Source: Psychrobacter pygoscelis (GTDB taxonomy: Bacteria; Pseudomonadota; Gammaproteobacteria; Pseudomonadales; Moraxellaceae). Taken from it: DNA of 64,000 nt. The notes under the pieces were generated by a model that had not been told where the DNA came from, did no database searches, and saw nothing but the letters and a program-made list of their open reading frames with translations. The position numbers and the translations under genes were made by a program. This document shows positions 39,447 through 50,090 of this stretch, piece after piece. The DNA is taken from assembly GCF_004335015.1 (NCBI RefSeq), contig NZ_RQRU01000002.1, positions 620,001 to 684,000 on the forward strand, read 5' to 3'. Each line of letters starts with the position of its first letter. Positions within the stretch are counted from its first letter, which is position 1.

Positions 39447-40367
39447 TTAACCGTAACGACCAGTAATATAGTCTTCAGTCGCTTTTTGCGATGGATTAGT
39501 GAAAATCTGATCCGTCTCACCCATCTCAACCATATCACCCAGATACATATAAACTGTATAGTCTGATACACGAGCGGCCTGCTGCATATTATGGGTAACG
39601 ATAGCGATAGTGTAGTCGTGCTTTAAGTCTTCGATAAGATCTTCGATAGAACCAGTAGAGATAGGGTCTAATGCAGAGGTTGGCTCATCTAATAATAGCA
39701 CCTCAGGCTTAGTCGCTACACCGCGAGCGATACAAAGGCGCTGCTGCTGACCACCAGACAACGACAGTCCAGACGCTTTTAGCTTGTCTTTGACTTCTGG
39801 CCATAGCGCTGATTTTTTGAGTGCCCATTCTACACGTTCATCAAGCTCAGATTTACTTAGCTTTTCATAAAGACGGACACCGAAGGCGACATTGTCGTAG
39901 ATTGACATTGGAAACGGAGTTGGCTTTTGAAAGACCATCCCTACCCGGGCACGGAGTAAGTTGACATCCACTTCTTTACCTAGGACATTTTGACCGTCCA
40001 TCATGATCTTACCTTCGGCGCGCATGCCTGGGTATAAGTCATACATACGGTTAAAGGTTCGAAGTAAAGTGGACTTACCACAGCCAGATGGACCAATAAA
40101 GGCGGTGACATTCTTTTCAGGGATATCAATATTGATATTTTTAAGCGCTTTAAAATCCCCATAATAGAAATTCAAATCACGAATTTCCATTTTAGCAGGT
40201 GGCATGTTTTGAGGCATGTCATCTAGCGTTTGCTTGGTAAAGCTAGCGGTATCTGGCTGCTCTTTTTGCGTGGCTGTAGACATCGGCTTATCAAGCAAGC
40301 TGCCATCTTTAACGCTAGTATTGTCAACTGGCGTTTTGGTAGCGTTTTTCTCTATCACATCATTCAT
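39447..40367 (-). CDS. pstB: Phosphate ABC transporter ATPase
   Basis: 306 residues from ATG at 40367 (GGAT upstream); the frame could be extended four codons to a TTG. A 60-residue polar N-terminal extension precedes the PstB core. Walker A is GPSGCGKST, the signature [16 protein letters not shown], Walker [13 protein letters not shown] and the H-loop [15 protein letters not shown]. It powers PstCA-mediated phosphate import on the cytoplasmic face. Confidence 0.96.
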   Translation of the reverse strand: MNDVIEKNATKTPVDNTSVKDGSLLDKPMSTATQKEQPDTASFTKQTLDDMPQNMPPAKMEIRDLNFYYGDFKALKNINIDIPEKNVTAFIGPSGCGKSTLLRTFNRMYDLYPGMRAEGKIMMDGQNVLGKEVDVNLLRARVGMVFQKPTPFPMSIYDNVAFGVRLYEKLSKSELDERVEWALKKSALWPEVKDKLKASGLSLSGGQQQRLCIARGVATKPEVLLLDEPTSALDPISTGSIEDLIEDLKHDYTIAIVTHNMQQAARVSDYTVYMYLGDMVEMGETDQIFTNPSQKATEDYITGRYG

Positions 40368-40438
40368 AATTTCATCCAATTTAACTTAATTCAGAGTAAC
40401 CCAGTCATCTCGCAAGCTCTGTACCAACAGCCGCTAGG

Positions 40439-41335
40439 TTATTTGCTATGGTCTTTACCACCGATAAACCGCGCAATAATATTCAATGTCAGTACGGCTA
40501 CGGTAATTAATAGCGCTGCAGCCCAAGCCAAAGCATGCCAATTCTCATAGGGACTCATAGCGAACTGATAGATAGTGTTCGGTAAGTTAGCAATTGGCTG
40601 ACTCATATCAGTACTAAAGTATTGGTTGTTTAATGCTGTAAATAGCAACGGTGCAGTCTCACCAGTGATTCGAGCAAACGCCAACAGCACACCTGTCGTT
40701 AGACCTGCTTTGGCTGCCTTAATCGTCACCTTAGTGACCAGCTGCCATTTTGGCGTTCCTAGTGCGTAAGCTGCTTCGCGCAGCGTATTAGGCACGAGAT
40801 TAAGCATGTTTTCTGTCGTACGTACCACGACTGGAATGACGATTAGTGCCAATGCTAGAGCGCCCGCCCAACCAGAAAAGCTACTGCCTTTGACCATCAG
40901 CGCATAAATAAATAGACCGATAACAATAGAAGGTGCCGAAAGCAAAATATCATTCAAAAATCTAGTCACTTTGCCCAGCATACTACCGTGAGAGAACTCT
41001 GACAGATAGATACCAGCCATAAGACCAATTGGCGCGCCAATAAACAGTCCTGAGAAGGCCAGCATAATTGAACCAACGATGGCGTTACGCAGACCACCTT
41101 CACTCATCGGTGGTGGTGTATCAGCAAGGAAGATAGGCATCTCAACCATGCCTTGAAAACCTTCAACAAACAGCGTAATTAAAATCCAAAACAGCCAAAA
41201 TAGACCAAAGACCATGGCAGACATGGCAAAGCCAAGGCCTAGCTTATTAATTAGCCGCCGTTTGCTATAAAGACTTTTGTTATAACGGTCTTCAAAGCGT
41301 GGTGCTGAATGAGGCATAGTACTTGCTGTAGGCAT
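40439..41335 (-). CDS. pstA: Phosphate ABC transporter permease PstA
   Basis: 298 residues with six predicted membrane helices. The cytoplasmic coupling loop is TLREAAYALGTPKWQLVTKV (EAA-type motif), near residues 185-204. It forms the inner-membrane channel with PstC. Gap to pstC is 31 bases and to pstB about 70. Confidence 0.95.
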   Translation of the reverse strand: MPTASTMPHSAPRFEDRYNKSLYSKRRLINKLGLGFAMSAMVFGLFWLFWILITLFVEGFQGMVEMPIFLADTPPPMSEGGLRNAIVGSIMLAFSGLFIGAPIGLMAGIYLSEFSHGSMLGKVTRFLNDILLSAPSIVIGLFIYALMVKGSSFSGWAGALALALIVIPVVVRTTENMLNLVPNTLREAAYALGTPKWQLVTKVTIKAAKAGLTTGVLLAFARITGETAPLLFTALNNQYFSTDMSQPIANLPNTIYQFAMSPYENWHALAWAAALLITVAVLTLNIIARFIGGKDHSK

Positions 41336-41366
41336 AAACTTATTATCCTATAATTCGATGGCTATT

Positions 41367-42317
41367 CTAGTTACCTGCTTTTTGATCAATCCGCATCAGC
41401 ATTAGCTTAGAAATTGATAAGACGACGAAGGTAATAACAAACAATATCAAGCCTAAATGTAGCAATGATGCTAAGTGTAATTCACTTGACGCTTCGGCAA
41501 ATTCGTTGGCAAGAGCTGAGGTGATGGTCACCCCTGAAGTGAATAAGCTTGGGCTAAGGTTAAAGGCATTACCAATCAAGAAGGTAACCGCCATCGTCTC
41601 CCCTAGGGCACGGCCAAGTCCCAAAATTACCCCACCGACGACCCCCGCTTTGGTATAGGGCAGAATAATCTTGAACATCACTTCCCAAGTGGTGGCCCCC
41701 ATGCCGTAAGCGGACTCTTTAAGTAGGTCAGGAACGACGGAGAATACATCACGCATGGTGGCAGCAATAAAAGGGATAATCATGATGGCAAGTACAAGCG
41801 AGGCGGTAAACATACCTAGACCCATGGGGGCACCTTGGAACAAACGACCAATTACCGGCAATGGACCAATATGCTCGATAAACCAAGGCTGGATATGATC
41901 ACCAAAGAAGGGGGCAAATACGAACAAGCCCCACATACCATAGATAATGGAGGGAATACCGGCCAGTAGCTCAATAGCAATGCCCAATGGCTTCTTTAAA
42001 AAAGCTGGGCAAAGCTCTGTTAAAAATATAGCAATACCAAAGCTCACAGGAACGGCAATTAAGATAGCAATGATGGAAGTCACTAAAGTACCGTAAATAG
42101 GCGCTAAAGCCCCATACTCATCAGCAACTGTATCCCAATTATTACTGGTATAAAACCCAAGGCCATACTCCTGGATACTCGGCCAAGCGCCGACAATCAA
42201 AGAAACTAAGATACCACCTAGTGATAAGAGCACCAGAATGGCAAAAGCTTTAGTTGCATTAACAAATATGGCATCGTAGCGTTTTTGTTTTGCAAGTTGC
42301 GAGCGTAGATTTGCCAT
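41367..42317 (-). CDS. pstC: Phosphate ABC transporter permease PstC
   Basis: 316 residues, six helices. Family features include [20 protein letters not shown] and the EAA loop [20 protein letters not shown], then [16 protein letters not shown]. It pairs with PstA. It is separated from pstS by 335 bases with a hairpin, as is common where the binding protein is made in excess. Confidence 0.95.
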   Translation of the reverse strand: MANLRSQLAKQKRYDAIFVNATKAFAILVLLSLGGILVSLIVGAWPSIQEYGLGFYTSNNWDTVADEYGALAPIYGTLVTSIIAILIAVPVSFGIAIFLTELCPAFLKKPLGIAIELLAGIPSIIYGMWGLFVFAPFFGDHIQPWFIEHIGPLPVIGRLFQGAPMGLGMFTASLVLAIMIIPFIAATMRDVFSVVPDLLKESAYGMGATTWEVMFKIILPYTKAGVVGGVILGLGRALGETMAVTFLIGNAFNLSPSLFTSGVTITSALANEFAEASSELHLASLLHLGLILFVITFVVLSISKLMLMRIDQKAGN

Positions 42318-42652
42318 AAGTGCCTCATCATTGAAGATTTTTAAATCAAGAAAACTGACAATTTAATAGGATTGGGATATTTGTTACTCGTCTTACCGCA
42401 ATAAACGCTATGAATGTACAGCAGAGCTTTAAAACTAAGTAGCTAAGCAATGCTATAGCTAAAGATTACTGATCTTGGCTCACAAATTCATTGGGGTAAG
42501 ACCAACCCAAGCAGATAGTCGATTTCGCTACTTGCTTGGGAGGTTTGGAAATTAACAAGATTTTGTTAACTTAGCTATAAAGTAAAAACAGCTCAAAAAT
42601 GGACTAGCTTGGATAAACTGCGTTTAAATTAACGACAGTGTATCGTCAAGAG
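42318..42652 (-). other. pstS-pstC spacer with stem-loop
   Basis: 335 bases without a gene. CCCAAGCA (42506-42513) pairs with TGCTTGGG (42533-42540), with CCAA/TTGG-type outer pairing and further inner pairs. There is no long T-run. It may protect the pstS mRNA or attenuate pstCAB-phoU. Confidence 0.6.
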
Positions 42653-43822
42653 TTACTGAGCAGGCGTATACACAGGTTGACCATCGCTGCCTTTAACTTC
42701 GTTCCATTTATCTTTGAATAGTGCTACAGCTTTATCAGAGAATGGAACGTAATCAAGTGACATAGCATCGTCGTCACCTTGGGTATAAGCCCAATCGAAG
42801 AAGTTCAATACACCAGCAACTTGCTGAGGATTTTCTGGTTGCTTATGAACTAAGATAAAGGTCGCTGCCGCAATCGGCCATGCTTGATCAGTCTCAGAGT
42901 TGGTGATAACTTTATAAAAACCTTCTTGCTGTGACCAATCGATGTCACCGGCAGCGGCAAAAGTTTCAGCTGAAGGCTGAACAATATTACCAGCAGCATT
43001 TTTTAGTGCTACATGAGACATATTGTTTTGCTTAGCATAAGCATACTCAACATAGCCAATTGAGTTCTTCATACGGTTTACATAGCTGGCTACGCCTTCG
43101 TTACCTTTACCACCAGCACCAGTAGCAGTCGTCGGCCATTTGATAGTTTTATCAACGCCAACATTGTCTTTCCAGTCGCTAGAAACTTTAGCTAGATAAT
43201 CAGTAAAGTTGAAAGTCGTACCAGAGCCGTCTGAGCGGAATACAGTCGTAATAGGCGCATCAGGAAGGGTAAGATCTGGGTTTAAAGCAGCAATTGCTGG
43301 ATCATTCCAGTTACTGATATTGCCGAGATAGATGTTTGCTAGTGTCTCACCATCAAGCTTTAATTGACCTGGCTCAACACCATCGATATTGACAACAGGT
43401 ACTACACCACCAATCACAGTCGGGAACTGAATAAGACCATTTTCTTCTAATTCTTCTGGCGTCATCGGCGCGTCAGAAGCACCGAAATCTACAGTTTTTG
43501 CGACGATCTGCTTGATACCACCAGATGAACCAATTGACTGGTAGTTGACTTGACCGCCAGTGGCTGCGTTGTAATCTGATGACCATTTAGCATAGATTGG
43601 TTGTGGGAATGATGCGCCAGCACCAGTGATATTCATAGAGACATTTTCAGCAGACTTAAACGTACCTGCTGGGGCAGTCGTTGATGTCTCTGCAGTAGTA
43701 GCAGGGGCCGTACCTTCCTCAGTCTCTACTACGGCAACATCAGTATCGGCTGGTTCTTTTTTGTCACAAGCTGATAGGGTAAGGGCGCTTGCCACAGCCA
43801 CAGCTAGTAATGAATAACGCAT
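42653..43822 (-). CDS. pstS: Periplasmic phosphate-binding lipoprotein
   Basis: 389 residues. The signal ends in the lipobox LSAC (Cys19), then an acidic/Thr-rich linker of about 45 residues before the binding domain. Phosphate-binding motifs are ITGAGASFPQPIY, SSGGI and FRSDGSGTTFNFTDYL, with VDFGASDAPMTPEEL between them. It captures phosphate for PstCAB. A Pho box lies about 150 bases upstream. Confidence 0.96.
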   Translation of the reverse strand: MRYSLLAVAVASALTLSACDKKEPADTDVAVVETEEGTAPATTAETSTTAPAGTFKSAENVSMNITGAGASFPQPIYAKWSSDYNAATGGQVNYQSIGSSGGIKQIVAKTVDFGASDAPMTPEELEENGLIQFPTVIGGVVPVVNIDGVEPGQLKLDGETLANIYLGNISNWNDPAIAALNPDLTLPDAPITTVFRSDGSGTTFNFTDYLAKVSSDWKDNVGVDKTIKWPTTATGAGGKGNEGVASYVNRMKNSIGYVEYAYAKQNNMSHVALKNAAGNIVQPSAETFAAAGDIDWSQQEGFYKVITNSETDQAWPIAAATFILVHKQPENPQQVAGVLNFFDWAYTQGDDDAMSLDYVPFSDKAVALFKDKWNEVKGSDGQPVYTPAQ

Positions 43823-43968
43823 GCGTATCTCCTAATTAATATTTAATTTTGAACTAAATTCTAGTGGGTAGAGTTAAGCGCTAATAATCTATCTTAGCTA
43901 TTCATACCGTAAGCGGCATGTCTTTCAGAATGCCCTTATTGCTACTGGGCGTATTTTGACGACTGAAT

Positions 43969-43986
43969 ATGACAGTTTGATGAAAT
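43969..43986 (-). promoter_or_regulatory. Pho box upstream of pstS
   Basis: Read on the minus strand, ATTTCATCAAACTGTCAT matches the PhoB consensus CTGTCATAAAACTGTCAT at 15 of 18 positions, with two half-sites 11 bases apart. It lies 147-164 bases before the pstS start. Phosphate-starvation induction by PhoB is inferred. Confidence 0.7.
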
Positions 43987-44094
43987 TGAGATAATTCTGT
44001 TAAATTGTTGTAACTAAGAATCGTTCTTAAATAACAATATGATACCCAGCGCTACTGTTTTATTTTATTAAATATCCCTTGTGCTAAAAGGGTT

Positions 44095-44123
44095 GTAGGA
44101 TTAGTGGATAAGTTAATCCTACC
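44095..44123. other. Perfect 9-bp inverted repeat between pstS and thiC
   Basis: GTAGGATTA and TAATCCTAC flank a 10-base loop. No T-run follows. It lies upstream of the TPP riboswitch and of the Pho box on the other strand. Function unknown. Confidence 0.4.
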
Positions 44124-44205
44124 GGTTACATTCATTTAATTTGTAACTGACTTAGACCAAGCAACAATTACTTAACTTTGCTAATATAGGGTCTCTGATT
44201 ATTAA

Positions 44206-44332
44206 GACTCGGGGTGCAAGCTAACTCACGTTTGTTCGATTATTTTTGTAATTGATATTAATCGCAGTTAAGCTTGCTGAGACATCACCCGTTGCACCTG
44301 ATGTGGTTAGTACCACCGTAGGGAAGTCGAAG
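44206..44332 (+). ncRNA. TPP riboswitch (THI element)
   Basis: The conserved parts are in order: GGGGTGC near 44211, CTGAGA at 44277-44282, CACCCGTTGCACCTGA and the end CCGTAGGGAAG. The variable P3 arm is long: AAGCTAACT near 44218 pairs with AGTTAAGCTT near 44268. It lies about 150 bases before thiC and should switch off thiC when thiamine pyrophosphate is abundant. Confidence 0.95.
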
Positions 44333-44416
44333 TCGCCATTTTTTCTTTGTTATCCGCCGCTCTCACTATCGTCAGTGCTTAAGTTACCACTAGCGATAAA
44401 TTACAGCGCTGAATAA

Positions 44417-46534
<2,118 letters not shown>

Positions 46535-46569
46535 CACTACTTTAAATTATTAGCCTATCATCTGATAAA

Positions 46570-46607
46570 AGGCTTGAACCTAGGTAATTAGGTTCAAGCT
46601 TTTTTAT
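46570..46607 (+). terminator. Rho-independent terminator of thiC
   Basis: GCTTGAACCTA, a short loop and TAGGTTCAAGC are followed by six T. Confidence 0.93.
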
Positions 46608-46658
46608 ATAAACTATTAATTTAATTGTCTTTTATATGAGTCATCATCTCTTTTTGAC

Positions 46659-46931
46659 ATGAATATTGACCATTACACCCTCAACTCTAACCCACTGCTC
46701 TTTTTGTAGCCCCGTTTTAGCATAATCAAAGCCACTAACGAAGCCATTAAGAAACAACTTGCTTACCTGTTGATCAATCGCTATGAAGAAACAGTCTGTG
46801 AGCTTGCTAAAGAGGTTGTAGACAACCCATCAAATGATGTACCTTTAAGCTGCTCTAGTGGTATAGGTAACCTCAGCTACCAGTTTAATAAAGACACGGG
46901 TAGATTTGAGGTAGTTAAGGTTACACCTTAA
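46659..46931 (+). pseudogene. Small ORF interrupted by an in-frame TAG
   Basis: From ATG at 46659 one frame of 91 codons runs to TAA at 46929-46931, broken once by TAG at 46707-46709. The part after the stop reads like protein: EAIKKQLAYLLINRYEETV, then CELAKEVVDNPSND and a C-terminus DTGRFEVVKVTP. No start codon other than TTG follows the TAG. It is probably the decayed end of a small gene, or an ORF with a point mutation. No family is recognised. Confidence 0.4.
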
Positions 46932-47021
46932 GCTTCCCTTTATTTGATATTCTTTAGGCACTTGCTTCCCGATAGTCTGTTGTCTAAATTAACGCTTTAT
47001 TAATATAAAAACTACTCTCAT

Positions 47022-47055
47022 AAAAAAAGCTCCGATAAAGTTATCGAAGCTTTTT
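47022..47055. terminator. Terminator of the fructose-bisphosphate aldolase gene
   Basis: AAAAAAAGCTCCGATAA, a short loop and TTATCGAAGCTTTTT, one mismatch, with A- and T-runs on both sides. It mainly serves the minus-strand aldolase gene. Confidence 0.88.
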
Positions 47056-47095
47056 GCTGACCGTTATTACATCTGAGTAATTTTAGCTGGCCTGA

Positions 47096-47986
47096 TTATA
47101 CCTTCGAAGCCGAATAAATCTTATCGATTGAAGCGTTAATGGTATCTGCAAACTCGCTATCGGTCTGCGACTTTGCCAACCCTTCGGTAAAGGCACGCGA
47201 GAAGCTGGCGATCATACCAGGGTTCCGGCCTAATCTATCGCAGGCTTCATCACGGCTATAACCACCTGATAACGCCACAACTTTTAGCACGCGAGGGTGG
47301 TCGATGAGCTCTTTATAAAAGCCAGCTTCTTCTGGCAGTGTAAGCTTGAGCATTATCTGCTGGTCATCACTTAGGCGCTCAAGGTTACGTAAGATTTCAG
47401 CTTTCAGAAGTCCTTCAGCCTCAGCCTTGTCCTCGCTCTCGATACTCACTTCAGGCTCAACGATGGGCATAAAGCCTTTTGATAAGATTTGCTTGGCCAC
47501 ATCAAATTGCTGCTGAACGACTTTTTCGATACCCTCTGCTGTTGCCTTATGAACAACTGAGCGCATCTTGGTACCAAAGATAGGATAGGCTTTAGCTTTA
47601 TCCAATAGCGCATCTAAATTTGGGATTGGCTTCATAACTTGCACGCCAGCCATTTGCTCAGCTAGACCCTTGTCCACTTTTAAGAAGGGGACAATACGCT
47701 TTTCTTCCCAAAGATAATTAGCGGTTGGCTTGCCATTGACTTCACGATCCATGGTGTCTTCAAACAAGATAGCACCAAGAACGCGGTCGCCTTTAAAGCA
47801 ATCACAGGTCATAATGCGAGTACGCATCTCATGAACCCGAGTAAACATCTCTTCATCATTGCTGTATTCATTATCTTCTACGCCGTACATACGTAGCGCT
47901 TTGGGGGTACTGCCACCGCTTTGATCAAGCGCTGCAATAAAGCCAGGATCATTTTTGATTCTTTCTAGTTGTTTTTGATAGCTCAT
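47096..47986 (-). CDS. fda: Fructose-bisphosphate aldolase, class I
   Basis: 296 residues, the size of the bacterial class I type found in staphylococci. Typical sequence includes FIAALDQSGGSTPKALRMYG, ILFEDTMDREV, PIVEPEVSIESEDK and MLKLTLPEE, where the Lys forms the Schiff base. ALSGGYSRDEACDRL is near the C-terminus. It interconverts fructose 1,6-bisphosphate with the two triose phosphates, probably in gluconeogenesis in this lineage. Monocistronic. Confidence 0.93.
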   Translation of the reverse strand: MSYQKQLERIKNDPGFIAALDQSGGSTPKALRMYGVEDNEYSNDEEMFTRVHEMRTRIMTCDCFKGDRVLGAILFEDTMDREVNGKPTANYLWEEKRIVPFLKVDKGLAEQMAGVQVMKPIPNLDALLDKAKAYPIFGTKMRSVVHKATAEGIEKVVQQQFDVAKQILSKGFMPIVEPEVSIESEDKAEAEGLLKAEILRNLERLSDDQQIMLKLTLPEEAGFYKELIDHPRVLKVVALSGGYSRDEACDRLGRNPGMIASFSRAFTEGLAKSQTDSEFADTINASIDKIYSASKV

Positions 47987-48559
47987 AAAGACTTCCTATT
48001 CAATCAATGGTTAAATTTAAGTAGACAAATTTGCTTGGAGCAGTTTTAAATTAAAAAAGTTAGAATTTTGCAGTGGCTAACAGATTATTTAGATGTTATT
48101 AATGTGTCAATCAGCGATGGTGATAATTTTATATTTTGTGACTATATTTCGTGCTTGTGTTTTCGGCTATATTTATCAGTATAAACATACCATAGACATT
48201 GCATAATTTGGGTATTGAGTTTGCTAAAATACCCTTAGCCTTATCAACAATAATTGTTATATTCCTACGCTTTATAGAAATAGCGTTTTATAGACGGAGC
48301 GTTCTGGTAGCGCGTCTATAGTCAATCAATCTATCTTAGATTTGACACAAAGCAGCTGCGATGAATTTTTTGATAAAGTGAAGACTTTAACGCCACAAAA
48401 TACCACTATGACTAAGAGGGTTACAATACTCTTGTGATCAAGGGTAAAAGGGTAGAATGTCTCTATCATCACCTAGCACCCGCCAGTTTTTAACCTTTCA
48501 AACACATGAATCTTCTTTAGGGTCATTTTTGCTAATTAATCTATGCCTTAAGCTAACTT
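47987..48559. other. 573-base divergent spacer
   Basis: No supported gene lies between fda and the fructosamine kinase. It holds copy 1 of a direct repeat (48317-48350). A 38-codon ATG frame from about 48456 overlaps the next gene and looks like chance. Confidence 0.5.
48317..48350 (+). repeat. Direct repeat, copy 1
   Basis: 34 bases beginning TATAGTCAATC and ending CATCTTAGATTTGACACAA-like (here TATCTTAG...). It matches copy 2 at 49765-49794 apart from a 4-base insertion and one substitution. The end contains TTGACA, a -35-like hexamer. Confidence 0.7.
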
Positions 48560-49558
48560 ATGAGCGCTTACTATAGCCACACACCCATCCCCTATTTTAC
48601 CAGTTTGCCTGCCGCACTAACTGCTGTCGGTCACTGCCCTGTTAGCTCCATGCACGAAGTCACCTTGCAGTCGCTATCCGGCGGTAGTATCAATGCCGCC
48701 AGTATTGCTTGCCTTGCTAATAACACGCAAGTGTTCGTCAAACAAAACCGCATCGCGGCCCTACCTCTACTAAAAAGTGAACTTATCGGACTCCAAGCAA
48801 TCGCTAGTACTGGCGCCTGCTGTGCACAACCTTTAGCCTTCGGATTGGATCATGAGCTGGGGTGTAGCTTCTTACTGCTAACCATCATCAGAAGCTCAAG
48901 ATTATCAATAACTCAGGCAACAGGTTGGGAGGATTTAGCGGCGCAACTGGCGACCTTACACCGCGCTGCACCGCCGCAACCTGCCATAAGTAAGCCTAGT
49001 GGTAATGCCTCTGAGCACATTGCAAAAGACAAAAGCTTAGTTTGGCAGTACGGTTGGTTCGAAGATAACTTTATTGGTAGCTTGCCCCAACGTAATAATT
49101 GGCAGACCGACTGGCACCAGTTTTTCGCAGAGCAGCGTCTCGGCTATCAGACCAAACTTGCCCTAGATAATGGTCGCATTGATAGACAGACATTGCGACA
49201 AATCGAGCAGCTACAAGGTCGTCTACCAGACTACCTGCCTGCTATTGCGCGGCCAAGTTTATTACATGGCGACCTATGGTCAGGTAATGCCCTAATTGAT
49301 GATAACAACCAAGGCTATCTTATTGACCCAGCCGTCTATGTCGGCCATCCAGAGGCAGATATCGCGATGACGCGCCTGTTTGGCGGCTTTGATACGGTAT
49401 TTTATAAGGCCTATACTGAGCAGCTGCCGCTACTGCCTGATTTTGAGGAGCGGCAGGATATCTACAACCTTTACCACTATTTAAACCATTTGAATCTATT
49501 TGGTGGCAGCTATCTTGGGGCAGTAAAACGTATTGCTCAGCGCTTTGGTAGCAGCTAA
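48560..49558 (+). CDS. Fructosamine kinase family protein
   Basis: 332 residues with an aminoglycoside-phosphotransferase-like kinase fold. Motifs are LSGGSINAAS near residue 36, the Lys in VFVKQN, the catalytic loop LLHGDLWSGNALID and the metal-binding DPAVYVGHPEADIAM. The family phosphorylates ketosamines such as fructoselysine or ribulosamine, helping remove glycation damage. No clear ribosome-binding site precedes the ATG. Standalone, flanked on both sides by a direct repeat. Confidence 0.92.
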   Translation: MSAYYSHTPIPYFTSLPAALTAVGHCPVSSMHEVTLQSLSGGSINAASIACLANNTQVFVKQNRIAALPLLKSELIGLQAIASTGACCAQPLAFGLDHELGCSFLLLTIIRSSRLSITQATGWEDLAAQLATLHRAAPPQPAISKPSGNASEHIAKDKSLVWQYGWFEDNFIGSLPQRNNWQTDWHQFFAEQRLGYQTKLALDNGRIDRQTLRQIEQLQGRLPDYLPAIARPSLLHGDLWSGNALIDDNNQGYLIDPAVYVGHPEADIAMTRLFGGFDTVFYKAYTEQLPLLPDFEERQDIYNLYHYLNHLNLFGGSYLGAVKRIAQRFGSS

Positions 49559-50090
49559 CTCAATTAGCAACAAAGTCTGATCATCAAAAGCTAAAATAAA
49601 CCAAAACAACTGACATTAACTAATAGCAGCTGTGGGCAGTGAGATTACAATCACAGTGCAGGATTAATCACTAGGTTTTGCTAAACTACGGATACTAATA
49701 AAGCGACAAGCTTGTCTTTTATCACAATTATCTTAATCCTAGCTTTTATATAGTAAGTTCATTATATAGTCAATCCATCTTAGATTTGACACAAGATCGC
49801 TGGAGGCAGTTTATACCCGCCTCAGTCATCTCGTGACTTCTAGCCAGTAAATTTATATCAGCCACTCTTTTATGTATCAGCTTTAGATAGGATTAACTAT
49901 AAAAACAAGTTAGCGGTACTGGGATGAATTTTTCGCAGCCTCTATTAGCGTGGCCGCAGCAAGCCAGAAAAATTTATACCAGCACCGTATCACCATACAA
50001 TGACTCTATTTTATTAGAATCGACTGTATTAGCGCCGGCTTTCTCTATCGCTGGTTAATACTCGTGCTGTGACTGCGATGCTAGTTATCT
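49559..50090. other. 532-base spacer before the ABC exporter
   Basis: No coding-like frame is present. It contains copy 2 of the direct repeat and should hold the promoter for the exporter gene. Confidence 0.5.
49765..49794 (+). repeat. Direct repeat, copy 2
   Basis: 30 bases, same orientation as copy 1, 1.4 kb away. TTGACA near its end is followed 18 bases later by TTTATA, so it could supply promoter elements. Confidence 0.7.

Noticed and set aside
48456..48578. Small ATG frame before the fructosamine kinase
   Set aside because: Overlaps the start of the kinase gene and lacks a ribosome-binding site or protein-like pattern.
48317..49794. Composite transposon around the fructosamine kinase
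   Set aside because: No transposase and no terminal inverted repeats; only short direct repeats are present.
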